Source: Dyadobacter sp. CECT 9275 (GTDB lineage Bacteria; Bacteroidota; Bacteroidia; Cytophagales; Spirosomataceae). From it: DNA of 64,000 nt. This document shows, in pieces, positions 1 to 6,519 of the stretch (positions are counted from its first letter, which is position 1; each line of letters opens with the position of its first letter). Both the position numbers and the translations under genes were made by a program. The stretch spans positions 1,089,001 through 1,153,000 of the forward strand of contig NZ_CAJRAF010000001.1 of NCBI RefSeq assembly GCF_907164905.1. The letters run 5' to 3'. Under the pieces are notes generated by a model. That model was given only the letters and a program-made list of their open reading frames with translations, was not told the origin of the DNA and searched no databases.

Positions 1-399
1 TTCATCATAACGTTTGTCTAAAATGCCAGGGACGTTTTCCACTACAAAAAATTTGGGCTTAGTTTCTTTAACAAGCCTGAAAAAGTGGCAAAAGAGATCA
101 TTTCTCATGTCAGACAAAACTCTCTTACCAATATAACTAAATCCTTGGCACGGTGGACCACCAATCAAGCCATCTAAGGCATTCGTTGGAATAGCAGAAA
201 TGTCAAAGATATCTTTACCAGTTAATTTCCCAATGTCAATGTCCGAGTGAATACTTGAAGGGAAATTTTTTACGTGGCTTGCAATAGCTTTACTATCTAT
301 CTCAAAAGCAGATTTTACATGAAAACCCGCCCTGGAGGCACCTAGACTTAAGCCACCAACTCCTGCAAATAAATCAACAACAATTGGGGAACTGGACAT
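1..399 (-). CDS. DNA (cytosine-5-)-methyltransferase, N-terminal part (cut by window edge)
   Basis: The 133 codons read from ATG at 399 to the window edge are open. They carry the C5-methyltransferase signatures: an N-terminal SAM-binding motif I (VDLFAGVGGLSLGA), the catalytic motif IV (GGPPCQGFS, Cys nucleophile) and motif VI (VVENVPG). The enzyme would transfer a methyl group from SAM to C5 of cytosine in a specific DNA site. The target-recognition domain lies outside the window, so specificity and the presence of a partner endonuclease are unknown. The segment is visibly AT-richer than the genes after 5.6 kb, which fits a horizontally acquired or phage-type solitary methylase. The family call is firm; its role is not. 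Confidence 0.9.
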   Translation of the reverse strand, partial: MSSSPIVVDLFAGVGGLSLGASRAGFHVKSAFEIDSKAIASHVKNFPSSIHSDIDIGKLTGKDIFDISAIPTNALDGLIGGPPCQGFSYIGKRVLSDMRNDLFCHFFRLVKETKPKFFVVENVPGILDKRYDE

Positions 400-620
400 T
401 AATAGAGGAACTTTTTTCCAAAGTTAGACTAAAATAATCAAAATTTAATATGTAACCGATATTTACATTTTAAAGAAATTAAATTCTTGTGCAATAAATT
501 TGGCCAAGGATCTTTATATCAAATCGTTTCATTTATAGTACCAGGTGTTAACTGCACTTGGTCACAAGTCAATAAAGGAGGATTTTATACTGCTCGTACT
601 CTGATCTTCAAAATGCCGCC

Positions 621-800
621 TCACTCATCACCTTCCTCATCTAACATATTAGCGAGATCCTTCGCAAAGCTCTGCATGCTCTCTATGAATTCACGCGCCT
701 CTTTGCCAAGTAGTTCGCGGAAATGTTTGGTTTTGTACTCATCGTAATAGTGTAGCCATACCATATCCGGAGCAACAATTTTATAAAAGAAGTTTTCCAT
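621..800 (-). CDS. small hypothetical protein (59 aa)
   Basis: An ATG-to-TGA frame of 59 codons begins MENFFYKIVAPDMVWL and ends in an acidic tail (MLDEEGDE). It is rich in aromatic and charged residues, has no membrane segment and shows no family I recognise. It follows the other minus-strand genes of the island, separated from the 76-aa gene upstream by a 90-bp spacer that contains a perfect 17-bp inverted repeat. Amphipathic composition and a plausible helical centre make it look like a real small island protein rather than a chance frame, but there is no functional evidence. Confidence 0.5.
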   Translation of the reverse strand: MENFFYKIVAPDMVWLHYYDEYKTKHFRELLGKEAREFIESMQSFAKDLANMLDEEGDE

Positions 801-825
801 AACTAAGATATTTACAATTCAAAAG

Positions 826-862
826 TAATGGATATATTCCAATAATTGGAATATATCCATTA
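826..862. repeat. perfect 17-bp inverted repeat with 3-nt loop
   Basis: The left arm (826-842, TAATGGATATATTCCAA) and right arm (846-862) are exact reverse complements around TAA. The structure lies between two minus-strand genes. No clear T-run follows on either strand, so it is not a textbook intrinsic terminator. It could be an RNA hairpin that limits read-through, a processing site, or a palindromic protein-binding or recombination site. Confidence 0.75.
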
Positions 863-890
863 TTAAATTCTCAGGTCGTGCGAAGAAGCT

Positions 891-1121
891 TTATGCTATT
901 GTAAAAGAAGAATAGAAATCCAGGCGTAGCCTGAAGTTGGACCATTCGGATGCTTCATTTAGCGTTGTATTTGAGCTTTTGCCAGCATCTGCGGGCCGAT
1001 CCTCGGAAAAATCTGGCGCTACCGGTTTATTTTCGCTGGCTTCTTTAAGTGCAGCCTGATAATTTTCAAGTGATCCATACTCCTTGATCATATCATAAAT
1101 ATGCGATACAATACTTCCCAT
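891..1121 (-). CDS. small hypothetical protein (76 aa)
   Basis: The open frame extends further upstream, but the ATG at 1121 (MGSIVSHIYDMIKEYGS) is preferred because it lies only 7 bp after the stop of the preceding gene, as expected in an operon. The longer version would overlap that gene almost completely. The protein has a short helical N-terminus and a polar, Asp/Glu/Ser-rich middle. No family is recognised. It is the last of a series of small minus-strand island genes before the inverted repeat at 826. Confidence 0.5.
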   Translation of the reverse strand: MGSIVSHIYDMIKEYGSLENYQAALKEASENKPVAPDFSEDRPADAGKSSNTTLNEASEWSNFRLRLDFYSSFTIA

Positions 1122-1128
1122 AATGTTT

Positions 1129-1482
1129 TTAGTTAATGGTGATAGGATAATCCGGCCTTCGGCCCATGTTGACAAGGATTTGATCCAGATTACTAAGGAT
1201 GGACTGCGTGTGAGCAGTAGCAGGCTCAAAGCGCAGCCGGTAATGTAATACCCTGGCCACTGAAAGTGGGATAGTCTGCTGTTTGATCTGATGCTGGTGG
1301 CCTGGCAGCTCATAACTGAGCGAACGTTTGTACCAGCTCAGATAAAATTCAGCCAGGATCAAGGTCTCAACTCTGACGTTTTCCTTTTGGGCTATTTGCA
1401 ACGCCTCTCCCAGGATCCGGAGAATGGTGAGCACTTCAAATTTGCCCAGCTTAATTTTTACGACAGGTACCAGACTCACCAT
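1129..1482 (-). CDS. hypothetical island protein (117 aa)
   Basis: The start was set at ATG 1482 (MVSLVPVVKIKLGKF) because this ATG overlaps the TGA of the upstream gene in the arrangement ATGGTGA. A start 8 codons earlier, at 1506, is also open. The sequence is mostly helical with a basic second half (RYLPG-type stretches, many His/Gln/Arg), has no signal peptide or membrane span, and matches nothing I recognise. The coupling to its neighbours indicates co-expression with the winged-helix gene cluster. Confidence 0.55.
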   Translation of the reverse strand: MVSLVPVVKIKLGKFEVLTILRILGEALQIAQKENVRVETLILAEFYLSWYKRSLSYELPGHQHQIKQQTIPLSVARVLHYRLRFEPATAHTQSILSNLDQILVNMGRRPDYPITIN

Positions 1483-1814
1483 TCGAAGGGCTGTACCATG
1501 GTCCATACGCCCTTTTCAAACTGGTAGATCTTGTTGAAGGCTCCCAGCTTCTTATGCTGACGGGTGTCAAAGATGGCCCCAGAGAATGTAGAACCACGAA
1601 AGTACTTCTCAAACACACGCAACATTTCATTAATGCCATCGCTGATGGTCATAATCTTGTTAGGCTGTGCATGCTCATTGCTCCATTTTCCCCAGGTGTT
1701 TCCATCATGGAATTTGAGTATCATAAAACAGCTGGCCATTTGCTTCTGCAGTGCCGCTCTTTCAGGACTCAGCCCTTGTTTTCTGTTGGGCTCAAAACTT
1801 CTTCTTGATTTCAT
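1476..1814 (-). CDS. hypothetical island protein (112 aa)
   Basis: The ATG-initiated frame begins MKSRRSFEPNRKQGLSPERAAL. It has a basic N-terminus followed by a mixed alpha/beta body (KIMTISDGINEMLRVFEKYFRG, then several Phe/Lys/Gly positions), which could be a small DNA- or RNA-binding fold, but no family is recognised. It starts about 40 bp after the winged-helix gene and overlaps the next gene by 7 bp, so the three are probably translated from one message. Confidence 0.55.
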   Translation of the reverse strand: MKSRRSFEPNRKQGLSPERAALQKQMASCFMILKFHDGNTWGKWSNEHAQPNKIMTISDGINEMLRVFEKYFRGSTFSGAIFDTRQHKKLGAFNKIYQFEKGVWTMVQPFEW

Positions 1815-1855
1815 AAGGATTGGTTTAAAAGGAATAATTCAAGTTCTTGTAACCA

Positions 1856-3331
1856 TTAATAAGAATAGTAACCCCGGCCATCGCCCTGCATGAATTCTTC
1901 TACATACACGATGGTTTCTTTGCTGATCTCTCCGGCCAGTGCTCGTTTTTTACGCGGCTGCATATAAGCGGGGGCCTGAAAACTCCTGGCTTGTTGTTCC
2001 AGATACTGTTTGCAGAAGATGTCCTGCCACTTCTTTCCCTGTCCGGCAAATATGACGCTGTAATATTGAAAGAGTGCGAGCTGGTCTTTGCCGGATACCT
2101 CCTTTCTTGGCTTTTCATTGAGCCGTAGTTTTTCAAAGTCGCGTCGTGCGGTACGCAACAACGCCTCACAGCGTTTTAGTTTTGCTTCCTGTTTGTCTGC
2201 ATAATCCTGCCGGTGCCTGGCGTGACGGATGGCATCCTTTTTCATCCAGGCATCTATGCCAATAAAGCCTTTCATGTTTGCTGCGTCAAAATAACCCTTT
2301 CCAGGAATATGGACCGCATAGGGATCTGGCCGGTAAGCATCCGGATGCATATCATAATAGCGGCCTGCTTTATCAAGTTTGGACATTTGGACCTGAAAGT
2401 AGTCATGCCACTGTTTTTCAGTCCAATCACCCTGGAAGTTTTCAAACACTCCGGCTGAAATAGCTGCCAGTGCTTTTTCCTGCTGCTCTTTGCTGAATTC
2501 ACGGTTTGGATAAACGACCTTCCAGGCATAGAGCCAGAATTCCATGAGCATATACAGGAAATTAGACTGCAGTCCTTTTGGCCCTTTTGGTTTTCTAGCT
2601 TCCAGCATGGCCGTGGCCTTTTCAATGCGTTTTTGATGGTTAGCAGCTGCGACTTCGGCCCGGCTTTCGCCGCCGCCCGCCGCCGGAATCTTCTCTCTGT
2701 GATCACAAGCAGCAGCATTGAGACCTTGCTCTTTGGTTTCGGTCTCACCCCTCTGTCCCTGAATGCTCTCTCTGTGCATAATTAACATATCCGCTCTCCC
2801 TTTTTCTTTTTCTGAAATCTCTATGTGGGTACTGGTATGCGGAAAAATTTTCCGTTGATCGCCCTCCAGGGCCATTTTAAGGCTGTTTTCAGCGTTTTCA
2901 GTCCCGGCTTCACCATACAGATATGGAGCAGCTATCCACAGTTCAAAATCACGTTTGGAGCCGTGGAATTTGGTCTGGATAAAGCCCAGTTCACGCAGTC
3001 GGATGATGTGGTTACGTACCGTCCGGTCTGTACAGCGGGCATATTTCGCCACCCGGATCGCATTCGTACGCAGCGCCGGAGGGTTAGCTACATCGTGGAA
3101 TTCCATCGGTAGGATTTCGCGGGTACGGTTGTAATTGTGGATGTACTCTGTCAGCAACGTGTGAAAGGTAGTGGTGACCGCTTCGGGAATAATCCCCTGT
3201 CTGCGGGTGATCAGCATCTCACCATTCGCACACCTGCGTTTATGTGAAACGGATGGACAAGCGTCATTGTGTGCATCAAAAGCCTGGGTGGCCCGCCTCA
3301 TGACCTGTGAGGCTTCAATTCTTGGCAGCAT
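1856..3331 (-). CDS. winged-helix DNA-binding protein of a mobile island
   Basis: This 491-residue protein has a helix-turn-helix/winged-helix segment near residues 85-140. The stretch RTNAIRVAKYARCTDRTVRNHI followed by LRELGFI reads as a MarR/replication-initiator-like wing. The middle is Ala/Glu/Lys-rich, and a basic coiled-coil-like stretch lies around residues 370-410 (DKQEAKLKRCEALLRTARRDFEK). Such proteins in Bacteroidota islands serve as replication or transfer regulators. That role is inferred from architecture and position, and no catalytic motif is visible. It is the largest gene of the island and is followed by three tightly spaced small genes. A tRNA-like gene lies about 110 bp upstream of its start. 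Confidence 0.6.
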   Translation of the reverse strand: MLPRIEASQVMRRATQAFDAHNDACPSVSHKRRCANGEMLITRRQGIIPEAVTTTFHTLLTEYIHNYNRTREILPMEFHDVANPPALRTNAIRVAKYARCTDRTVRNHIIRLRELGFIQTKFHGSKRDFELWIAAPYLYGEAGTENAENSLKMALEGDQRKIFPHTSTHIEISEKEKGRADMLIMHRESIQGQRGETETKEQGLNAAACDHREKIPAAGGGESRAEVAAANHQKRIEKATAMLEARKPKGPKGLQSNFLYMLMEFWLYAWKVVYPNREFSKEQQEKALAAISAGVFENFQGDWTEKQWHDYFQVQMSKLDKAGRYYDMHPDAYRPDPYAVHIPGKGYFDAANMKGFIGIDAWMKKDAIRHARHRQDYADKQEAKLKRCEALLRTARRDFEKLRLNEKPRKEVSGKDQLALFQYYSVIFAGQGKKWQDIFCKQYLEQQARSFQAPAYMQPRKKRALAGEISKETIVYVEEFMQGDGRGYYSY

Positions 3332-3442
3332 AAATGCTTACACGGTAAAAGTTATACGTTTGATAAAATATCCTCTTACCCGTGCCGGGAGCTACCCCGA
3401 TCACGGTATCAGAGAACCTGGAAGGTTTCAGTCCCTACCCTG

Positions 3443-3512
3443 TGGCGGGAGGCAGAATCGAACTGCCGTCCTGTGGATTAGACCCACCGAGCTACCGCTG
3501 CTCTATCCCGCA
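3443..3512 (-). tRNA. tRNA-like gene with CUA anticodon (amber-suppressor candidate)
   Basis: Read on the minus strand, this 70-nt stretch folds as a cloverleaf. The acceptor stem has six pairs plus a U1-C72 mismatch. T8 and A9 precede a D-arm GAGC/GCTC with loop AGCGGTA (A14, GG18-19 and A21 conserved). The anticodon loop is GTCTAAT on a GTGG/CCAC stem, giving U33, anticodon CUA (plus-strand 3479-3481) and A37. The T-arm is GGCAG/CTGCC with loop TTCGATT. The anticodon stem has only four clean pairs, or a fifth G-A pair if base 26 is missing, and no CCA is encoded. The first ten bases overlap the 3' end of the gene at 3503-3760, and that gene's TAG stop is T8-A9-G10 of the tRNA. It may be a functional suppressor, a decayed tRNA or an attachment relic. 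Confidence 0.6.
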
Positions 3513-3760
3513 AAGTAATTTTCTACTGCCACTACTGCTGCCATTCTGGAAGTGATCCGCTCACCGGGGTTAAATTCGGTCACTTTCTCCCCTTGGTGAA
3601 GCATGACCCGCCATTGGCCAGGTGTTGGCCGCATGATATAGGCCAGGGTTTCAGCATAAGGTTTGGGGGTGCCATCCAGTGTGGGCTCGTAGCGCCAGCG
3701 GCCATAAAAGTGCAGATGCTCACTGGCATCCACCCAGCCATAGTTCCAGCTCAGATTCAT
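3503..3760 (-). CDS. small hypothetical protein (85 aa), last gene of overlapping quartet
   Basis: The protein starts MNLSWNYGWVDASEHLHFYGRW. It is rich in Trp/Tyr/His with a regular alternation suggesting a small beta-rich fold. There is no signal peptide or membrane segment and no recognised family. Its ATG overlaps the TGA of the preceding 40-aa gene (ATGA), so it is probably translated by coupling. It ends in a TAG codon that lies inside the CUA-anticodon tRNA-like gene on the same strand. Confidence 0.6.
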   Translation of the reverse strand: MNLSWNYGWVDASEHLHFYGRWRYEPTLDGTPKPYAETLAYIMRPTPGQWRVMLHQGEKVTEFNPGERITSRMAAVVAVENYFAG

Positions 3761-3879
3761 AGATTCAAAAGTTCTTCCTCAGAGATAATTTCGCCTGAAC
3801 TGGGATCAGAAGTAACTTTTGAGCCCCAAAGCAACAGCAAAACGCACAGTACGAGGTAATAAGCGAAGAAATAAATCAT
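3757..3879 (-). CDS. tiny single-span membrane protein (40 aa)
   Basis: This 40-codon frame begins MIYFFAYYLVLCVLLLLWGSK and consists of one hydrophobic segment (residues 2-19) plus a short acidic tail (SGEIISEEELLNL). Both ends overlap neighbours by 4 bp: its ATG overlaps the TGA of the 55-aa gene and its TGA overlaps the ATG of the 85-aa gene. The precise interlocking is the main reason to call it real despite its size. A spanin- or holin-like accessory role in a phage-derived island is possible but unproven. Confidence 0.6.
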   Translation of the reverse strand: MIYFFAYYLVLCVLLLLWGSKVTSDPSSGEIISEEELLNL

Positions 3880-4043
3880 GGTTTTTTCTGATTGGCCAGC
3901 ACGATGCTGCGTGAAACAAAAAGAAATACGGTCACCAGCGAGCAGGCCAGGATCAGGTTGGTGTTTTCACCACACCATTCGGCGATTTTTTCACCCGAGA
4001 GAACCAGGCCGATTACAGTTGTGAGGGTTTTGGATGGAGTCAT
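3876..4043 (-). CDS. small membrane protein (55 aa), holin-like in size
   Basis: The 55-residue frame starts MTPSKTLTTVIGLVLSGEKI. It has a moderately hydrophobic N-terminal stretch and a strong membrane segment near residues 32-50 (LILACSLVTVFLFVSRSIVLA), with a basic C-terminus (NQKKP). Its ATG shares one base with the upstream stop (TGATG), and its stop overlaps the next start (ATGA). The general form, two hydrophobic segments with a charged tail, resembles small phage holins or island membrane peptides; no family is recognised. Confidence 0.6.
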   Translation of the reverse strand: MTPSKTLTTVIGLVLSGEKIAEWCGENTNLILACSLVTVFLFVSRSIVLANQKKP

Positions 4044-4291
4044 CAGACTAATTCACATTTAAGTTTAGGGTGTTCAAAAAGCGGGGCGGTCTGCGGGAGT
4101 TCTTTAACGATCACGTCGCGGACGTAAGCAGGCAGCAGATGAGCTTCAACACGTTCGTGGATGCCTCTCCATCTCCCTTCGCTCAATCCGAGAGCCAAGA
4201 GATCTGCCTTAATTTTCATCCTTCGCCACTCCGACTGAGCAAATAGCACCTCGCCCAAAGGGGTCCTGTTTTTGTTACTTACAATGTTCAT
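4043..4291 (-). CDS. small hypothetical protein (82 aa), first gene of overlapping quartet
   Basis: The protein begins MNIVSNKNRTPLGEVLFAQSEWRRMKIKADLLALGLSE-like and is mostly helical and basic, with a predicted amphipathic region (GRWRGIHERVEAHLLPAYVRDVIV). There is no membrane segment. It is the promoter-proximal gene of four tightly interlocked minus-strand genes and faces the divergent HTH regulator across about 300 bp of AT-rich DNA, so it is probably the first gene of the regulated operon. Confidence 0.6.
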   Translation of the reverse strand: MNIVSNKNRTPLGEVLFAQSEWRRMKIKADLLALGLSEGRWRGIHERVEAHLLPAYVRDVIVKELPQTAPLFEHPKLKCELV

Positions 4292-4589
4292 GTGGTGGGT
4301 TACAATATCGTTCGCAATTTTAATTACGATTCAAATGTAAAGAGATTACTATACAAAAGACAAGTAATAATTGTAAAATATTTTAAAGTGATCAATAATG
4401 ATTTGATAACTAGTTACTTAACTTAATTTTTGTTATTTATGGGATAGTTGGGTGGATACAAAACCTTCTAAAATGCGGCTAGATCATAGAAAAATTGAAG
4501 CAAATTCTTGAAGTTTACATTACAAATGTTAATATTTGTAATAATATGACAGTATAAAACTTTTGAATTGTAAACTAATATTTAACTAT
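4292..4589. promoter_or_regulatory. AT-rich divergent control region with palindromic operator candidate
   Basis: This 298-bp gap separates the minus-strand quartet from the plus-strand HTH gene and contains no supportable gene. It holds a 9-bp inverted repeat at 4519-4542 (ATTACAAAT, six bases, ATTTGTAAT) about 50 bp before the regulator start. Related half-site fragments (TTGTAA, TTACAA) occur at both ends of the gap. This is the usual layout for a repressor controlling itself and a divergent operon. No firm -33/-7 pair was assigned. Confidence 0.5.
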
Positions 4590-5027
4590 ATGCTAAAAAT
4601 TCCGATAGGGGTGGTCCTCAAACAGATCATTGACGAAAAAAGAATTAAAGCGCAGGACGTTGCTATAAGTTTGGGAGTAACCAGGCAGGCTGTATATCAG
4701 AGTTATTCAAAATCCGAGTTGTCCGATGGTGAAATTGTGAGGTGGGCTAATGCTCTTAAAATAGATAAGTCCGAGATTTTGGAAAGATGGAAAAATGCTA
4801 TGAAAACAAATGCAGAGGCATCGAAGGATGATAACTACCTTTTACAACATTTGGCCAACTTAGAAGAACAATTTCGTTCTTTGGCGGAGCAACTCAAGGT
4901 AAAAGATAAGCAGCTTGAAGGTATGCAACGGACTATTGATGTTCTACTGGGAAAGTCTGAGGACGTAATCAAATTGATGACCGCCCGCGTTATTCCTTTG
5001 CTTCCGGAAATGGAAGAAAGAGCTTAA
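4590..5027 (+). CDS. HTH-domain transcriptional regulator with coiled-coil tail
   Basis: The start was placed at ATG 4590 (MLKIPIGVVLKQIIDEKRIK) rather than the upstream TTG at 4563. Residues about 15-60 form a lambda-repressor-like (XRE-type) helix-turn-helix: DVAISLGVTRQAVYQSYSKS followed by DGEIVRWANALKI. Residues about 85-120 form a coiled-coil dimerisation segment (NLEEQFRSLAEQLKVKDKQL). It is divergent from the small-gene operon and preceded by a palindrome, so it is probably an autoregulatory island repressor. The gene is followed by an intrinsic terminator at 5123. Confidence 0.75.
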   Translation: MLKIPIGVVLKQIIDEKRIKAQDVAISLGVTRQAVYQSYSKSELSDGEIVRWANALKIDKSEILERWKNAMKTNAEASKDDNYLLQHLANLEEQFRSLAEQLKVKDKQLEGMQRTIDVLLGKSEDVIKLMTARVIPLLPEMEERA

Positions 5028-5122
5028 CGGTTACGGGATCGGTTACGTCCCAGTTTTGCAATGGCAAAACATGGTCAAAACCAACTATTTAAAGGCAGAA
5101 TTTCGGGTACCTCTCTCTCTGC

Positions 5123-5158
5123 AAAATGCCCTTCCAAGCAATTGGAGGGGCATTTTTT
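5123..5158 (+). terminator. strong intrinsic terminator
   Basis: The stem AAATGCCC/GGGCATTT extends through a TTCCAA/TTGGAG segment, closed by a GCAA tetraloop at 5138-5141, and is followed immediately by a T-run. It lies about 95 bp after the HTH regulator stop and ends that transcript. It is A-flanked on the left, so it may also work on the minus strand. Confidence 0.85.
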
Positions 5159-5216
5159 GTATTCGGGACAATTGCCGGGACAAAGACGCGTAAGAAGAAA
5201 CACACACGCTAACAAA

Positions 5217-5591
5217 ATGACAAAGGACCAGAGCAGCGATAGGCCGTTTAAACGCGCTGTGCTGCGGGATCGTGGAGGAGATTTGACGAAGGAATGGTAC
5301 GTTGAATATTATGCGTATGATGAGTCGGTCGGAGATCTGGTCAGGAAGCGCGTTAACATTCCCACTTCTTTTCAAACCAAAAAGGCGCGCATGGCTGAGG
5401 CTGTTAGGCTGATCGCGGAAATTAATCAATTGCCTGAAAGCGGACATTACTTTATAAATGGTTCAACAACTCGGCCCGGTTTATCGCCAATCGGGAGCAA
5501 ATTACTCGGACCATACTACCTTTTTTTCGGATACAACCGCAAGTATGTAGAGGAGAAATTTACTATTGGCAAGTGCAGTAGAATTTTCTGA
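5217..5591 (+). pseudogene. truncated tyrosine-recombinase (integrase), N-terminal arm-binding part only
   Basis: From ATG 5217 (MTKDQSSDRPFKRAVLRDR) the frame matches the N-terminal arm-type domain of Bacteroidota tyrosine integrases: DLTKEWYVEYYAYDESVGDLVRKRV-like beta-strands followed by the helix KKARMAEAVRLIAEINQLPESG. After about residue 80 the resemblance ends, and the frame closes at 124 residues. The core-binding and catalytic domains (R..HxxR..Y) of a normal ~380-420-residue integrase are absent. It is therefore a dead recombinase that marks the right boundary zone of the island, next to the native ECF sigma gene. Confidence 0.65.
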
Positions 5592-5688
5592 CATTCATCT
5601 TATTGAACAATTATGATGGAGCGCAACGGTGTCTATTGTCAGCTCTTTTCTTGTCTATCTTGCCACAGGTTAATGCGATCCTTTGAAA

Positions 5689-6285
5689 ATGGAGTCAGTG
5701 ATTTTAGACGATGGGGATTTGGTTGAGGGTATCCGCAGCGGGAACGAGGGGTCTTTTACGGCTGCCTACTATCGTTATCACCGATACCTTTACTATTTCG
5801 CGCTGCGTTTTATGAAGTCTCCTGCGCTTGCCGAAGAAGTGGTCCACGATGTGTTTCTGAAAGTTTGGGAAAATCGGCTAAGACTTAAAACGGAACTCTC
5901 CTTTAAGGGATATTTGATCAAGATTACAAAGAACCATGTATTGAACCTGCTTGCCCGCGCTTCGCGTGAAGAGCAGATCAGGTCCGAAATCCTGTACTTC
6001 ACTCCGGAAGGTTCGGAAGACACTGAAAACAGTATTTATGATCGTGACTACCAAAAACACGCTGAGGAAATCATTTCCATGCTGCCTGAACAGCGTCAGC
6101 GGATTTTCCGGATGTACCGTTACGAGGACATGTCCGGCGACGAGATAGCAGATCTTCTGAATATCTCAAAAGGAACTGTAAAGGATCATCTTTTAAAGGC
6201 AAACCGTTTTATCAGGAAATATCTGCACCGCATCGTCCCCTTGTCTTCCGACCTGTTTATTGTGTTATTTATTCATTTCATGTAA
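5689..6285 (+). CDS. ECF RNA polymerase sigma factor (Bacteroidetes FecI-like)
   Basis: The start is ATG 5689 (MESVILDDGDLVEGI); an upstream TTG is less likely. Sigma region 2 is at about residues 25-90 (AAYYRYHRYLYYFALRFMKSPALAEEVVHDVFLKVWENR). Region 4 is at about 130-180 (LPEQRQRIFRMYRYEDMSGDEIADLLNISKGTVKDHLLKA), a typical HTH. The length of about 198 fits the family. It recruits RNA polymerase to the promoter of the adjacent SusC/D operon when its anti-sigma FecR (6520) is inactivated by ligand-loaded SusC. The gap 6286-6519 holds no supportable gene. Confidence 0.93.
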   Translation: MESVILDDGDLVEGIRSGNEGSFTAAYYRYHRYLYYFALRFMKSPALAEEVVHDVFLKVWENRLRLKTELSFKGYLIKITKNHVLNLLARASREEQIRSEILYFTPEGSEDTENSIYDRDYQKHAEEIISMLPEQRQRIFRMYRYEDMSGDEIADLLNISKGTVKDHLLKANRFIRKYLHRIVPLSSDLFIVLFIHFM

Positions 6286-6519
6286 TTTATTTAAATTCAT
6301 GGAATAGGTGAGTGGCGTAGTATCTCTGAGCAGTGGCTTGCGTGGAGGGGAATGGAGGGAATGTTTTGTACAATTCGCTGAATGATTCCCATAAGATACC
6401 ACTTTGCAATGCTGCATTCGCAGAAATTTTATTTTTCTAATTGTTTTTATAATTATTTTCCAGATCAAGCATGCCTGCATGCTGGGTAAAGAGTATTACA
6501 TACAGAGCAGATATAATCT

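Noticed and set aside
540..562. 8-bp inverted repeat (ACCAGGTG/CACTTGGT) after the small gene at 621
   Set aside because: It contains a G-T mismatch, lacks a T-run and is not clearly placed relative to a promoter, so it is too weak to call.
2272..2748. 158-codon minus-strand frame
   Set aside because: It lies fully inside the 491-codon winged-helix gene in another frame and has a composition typical of a shadow frame.
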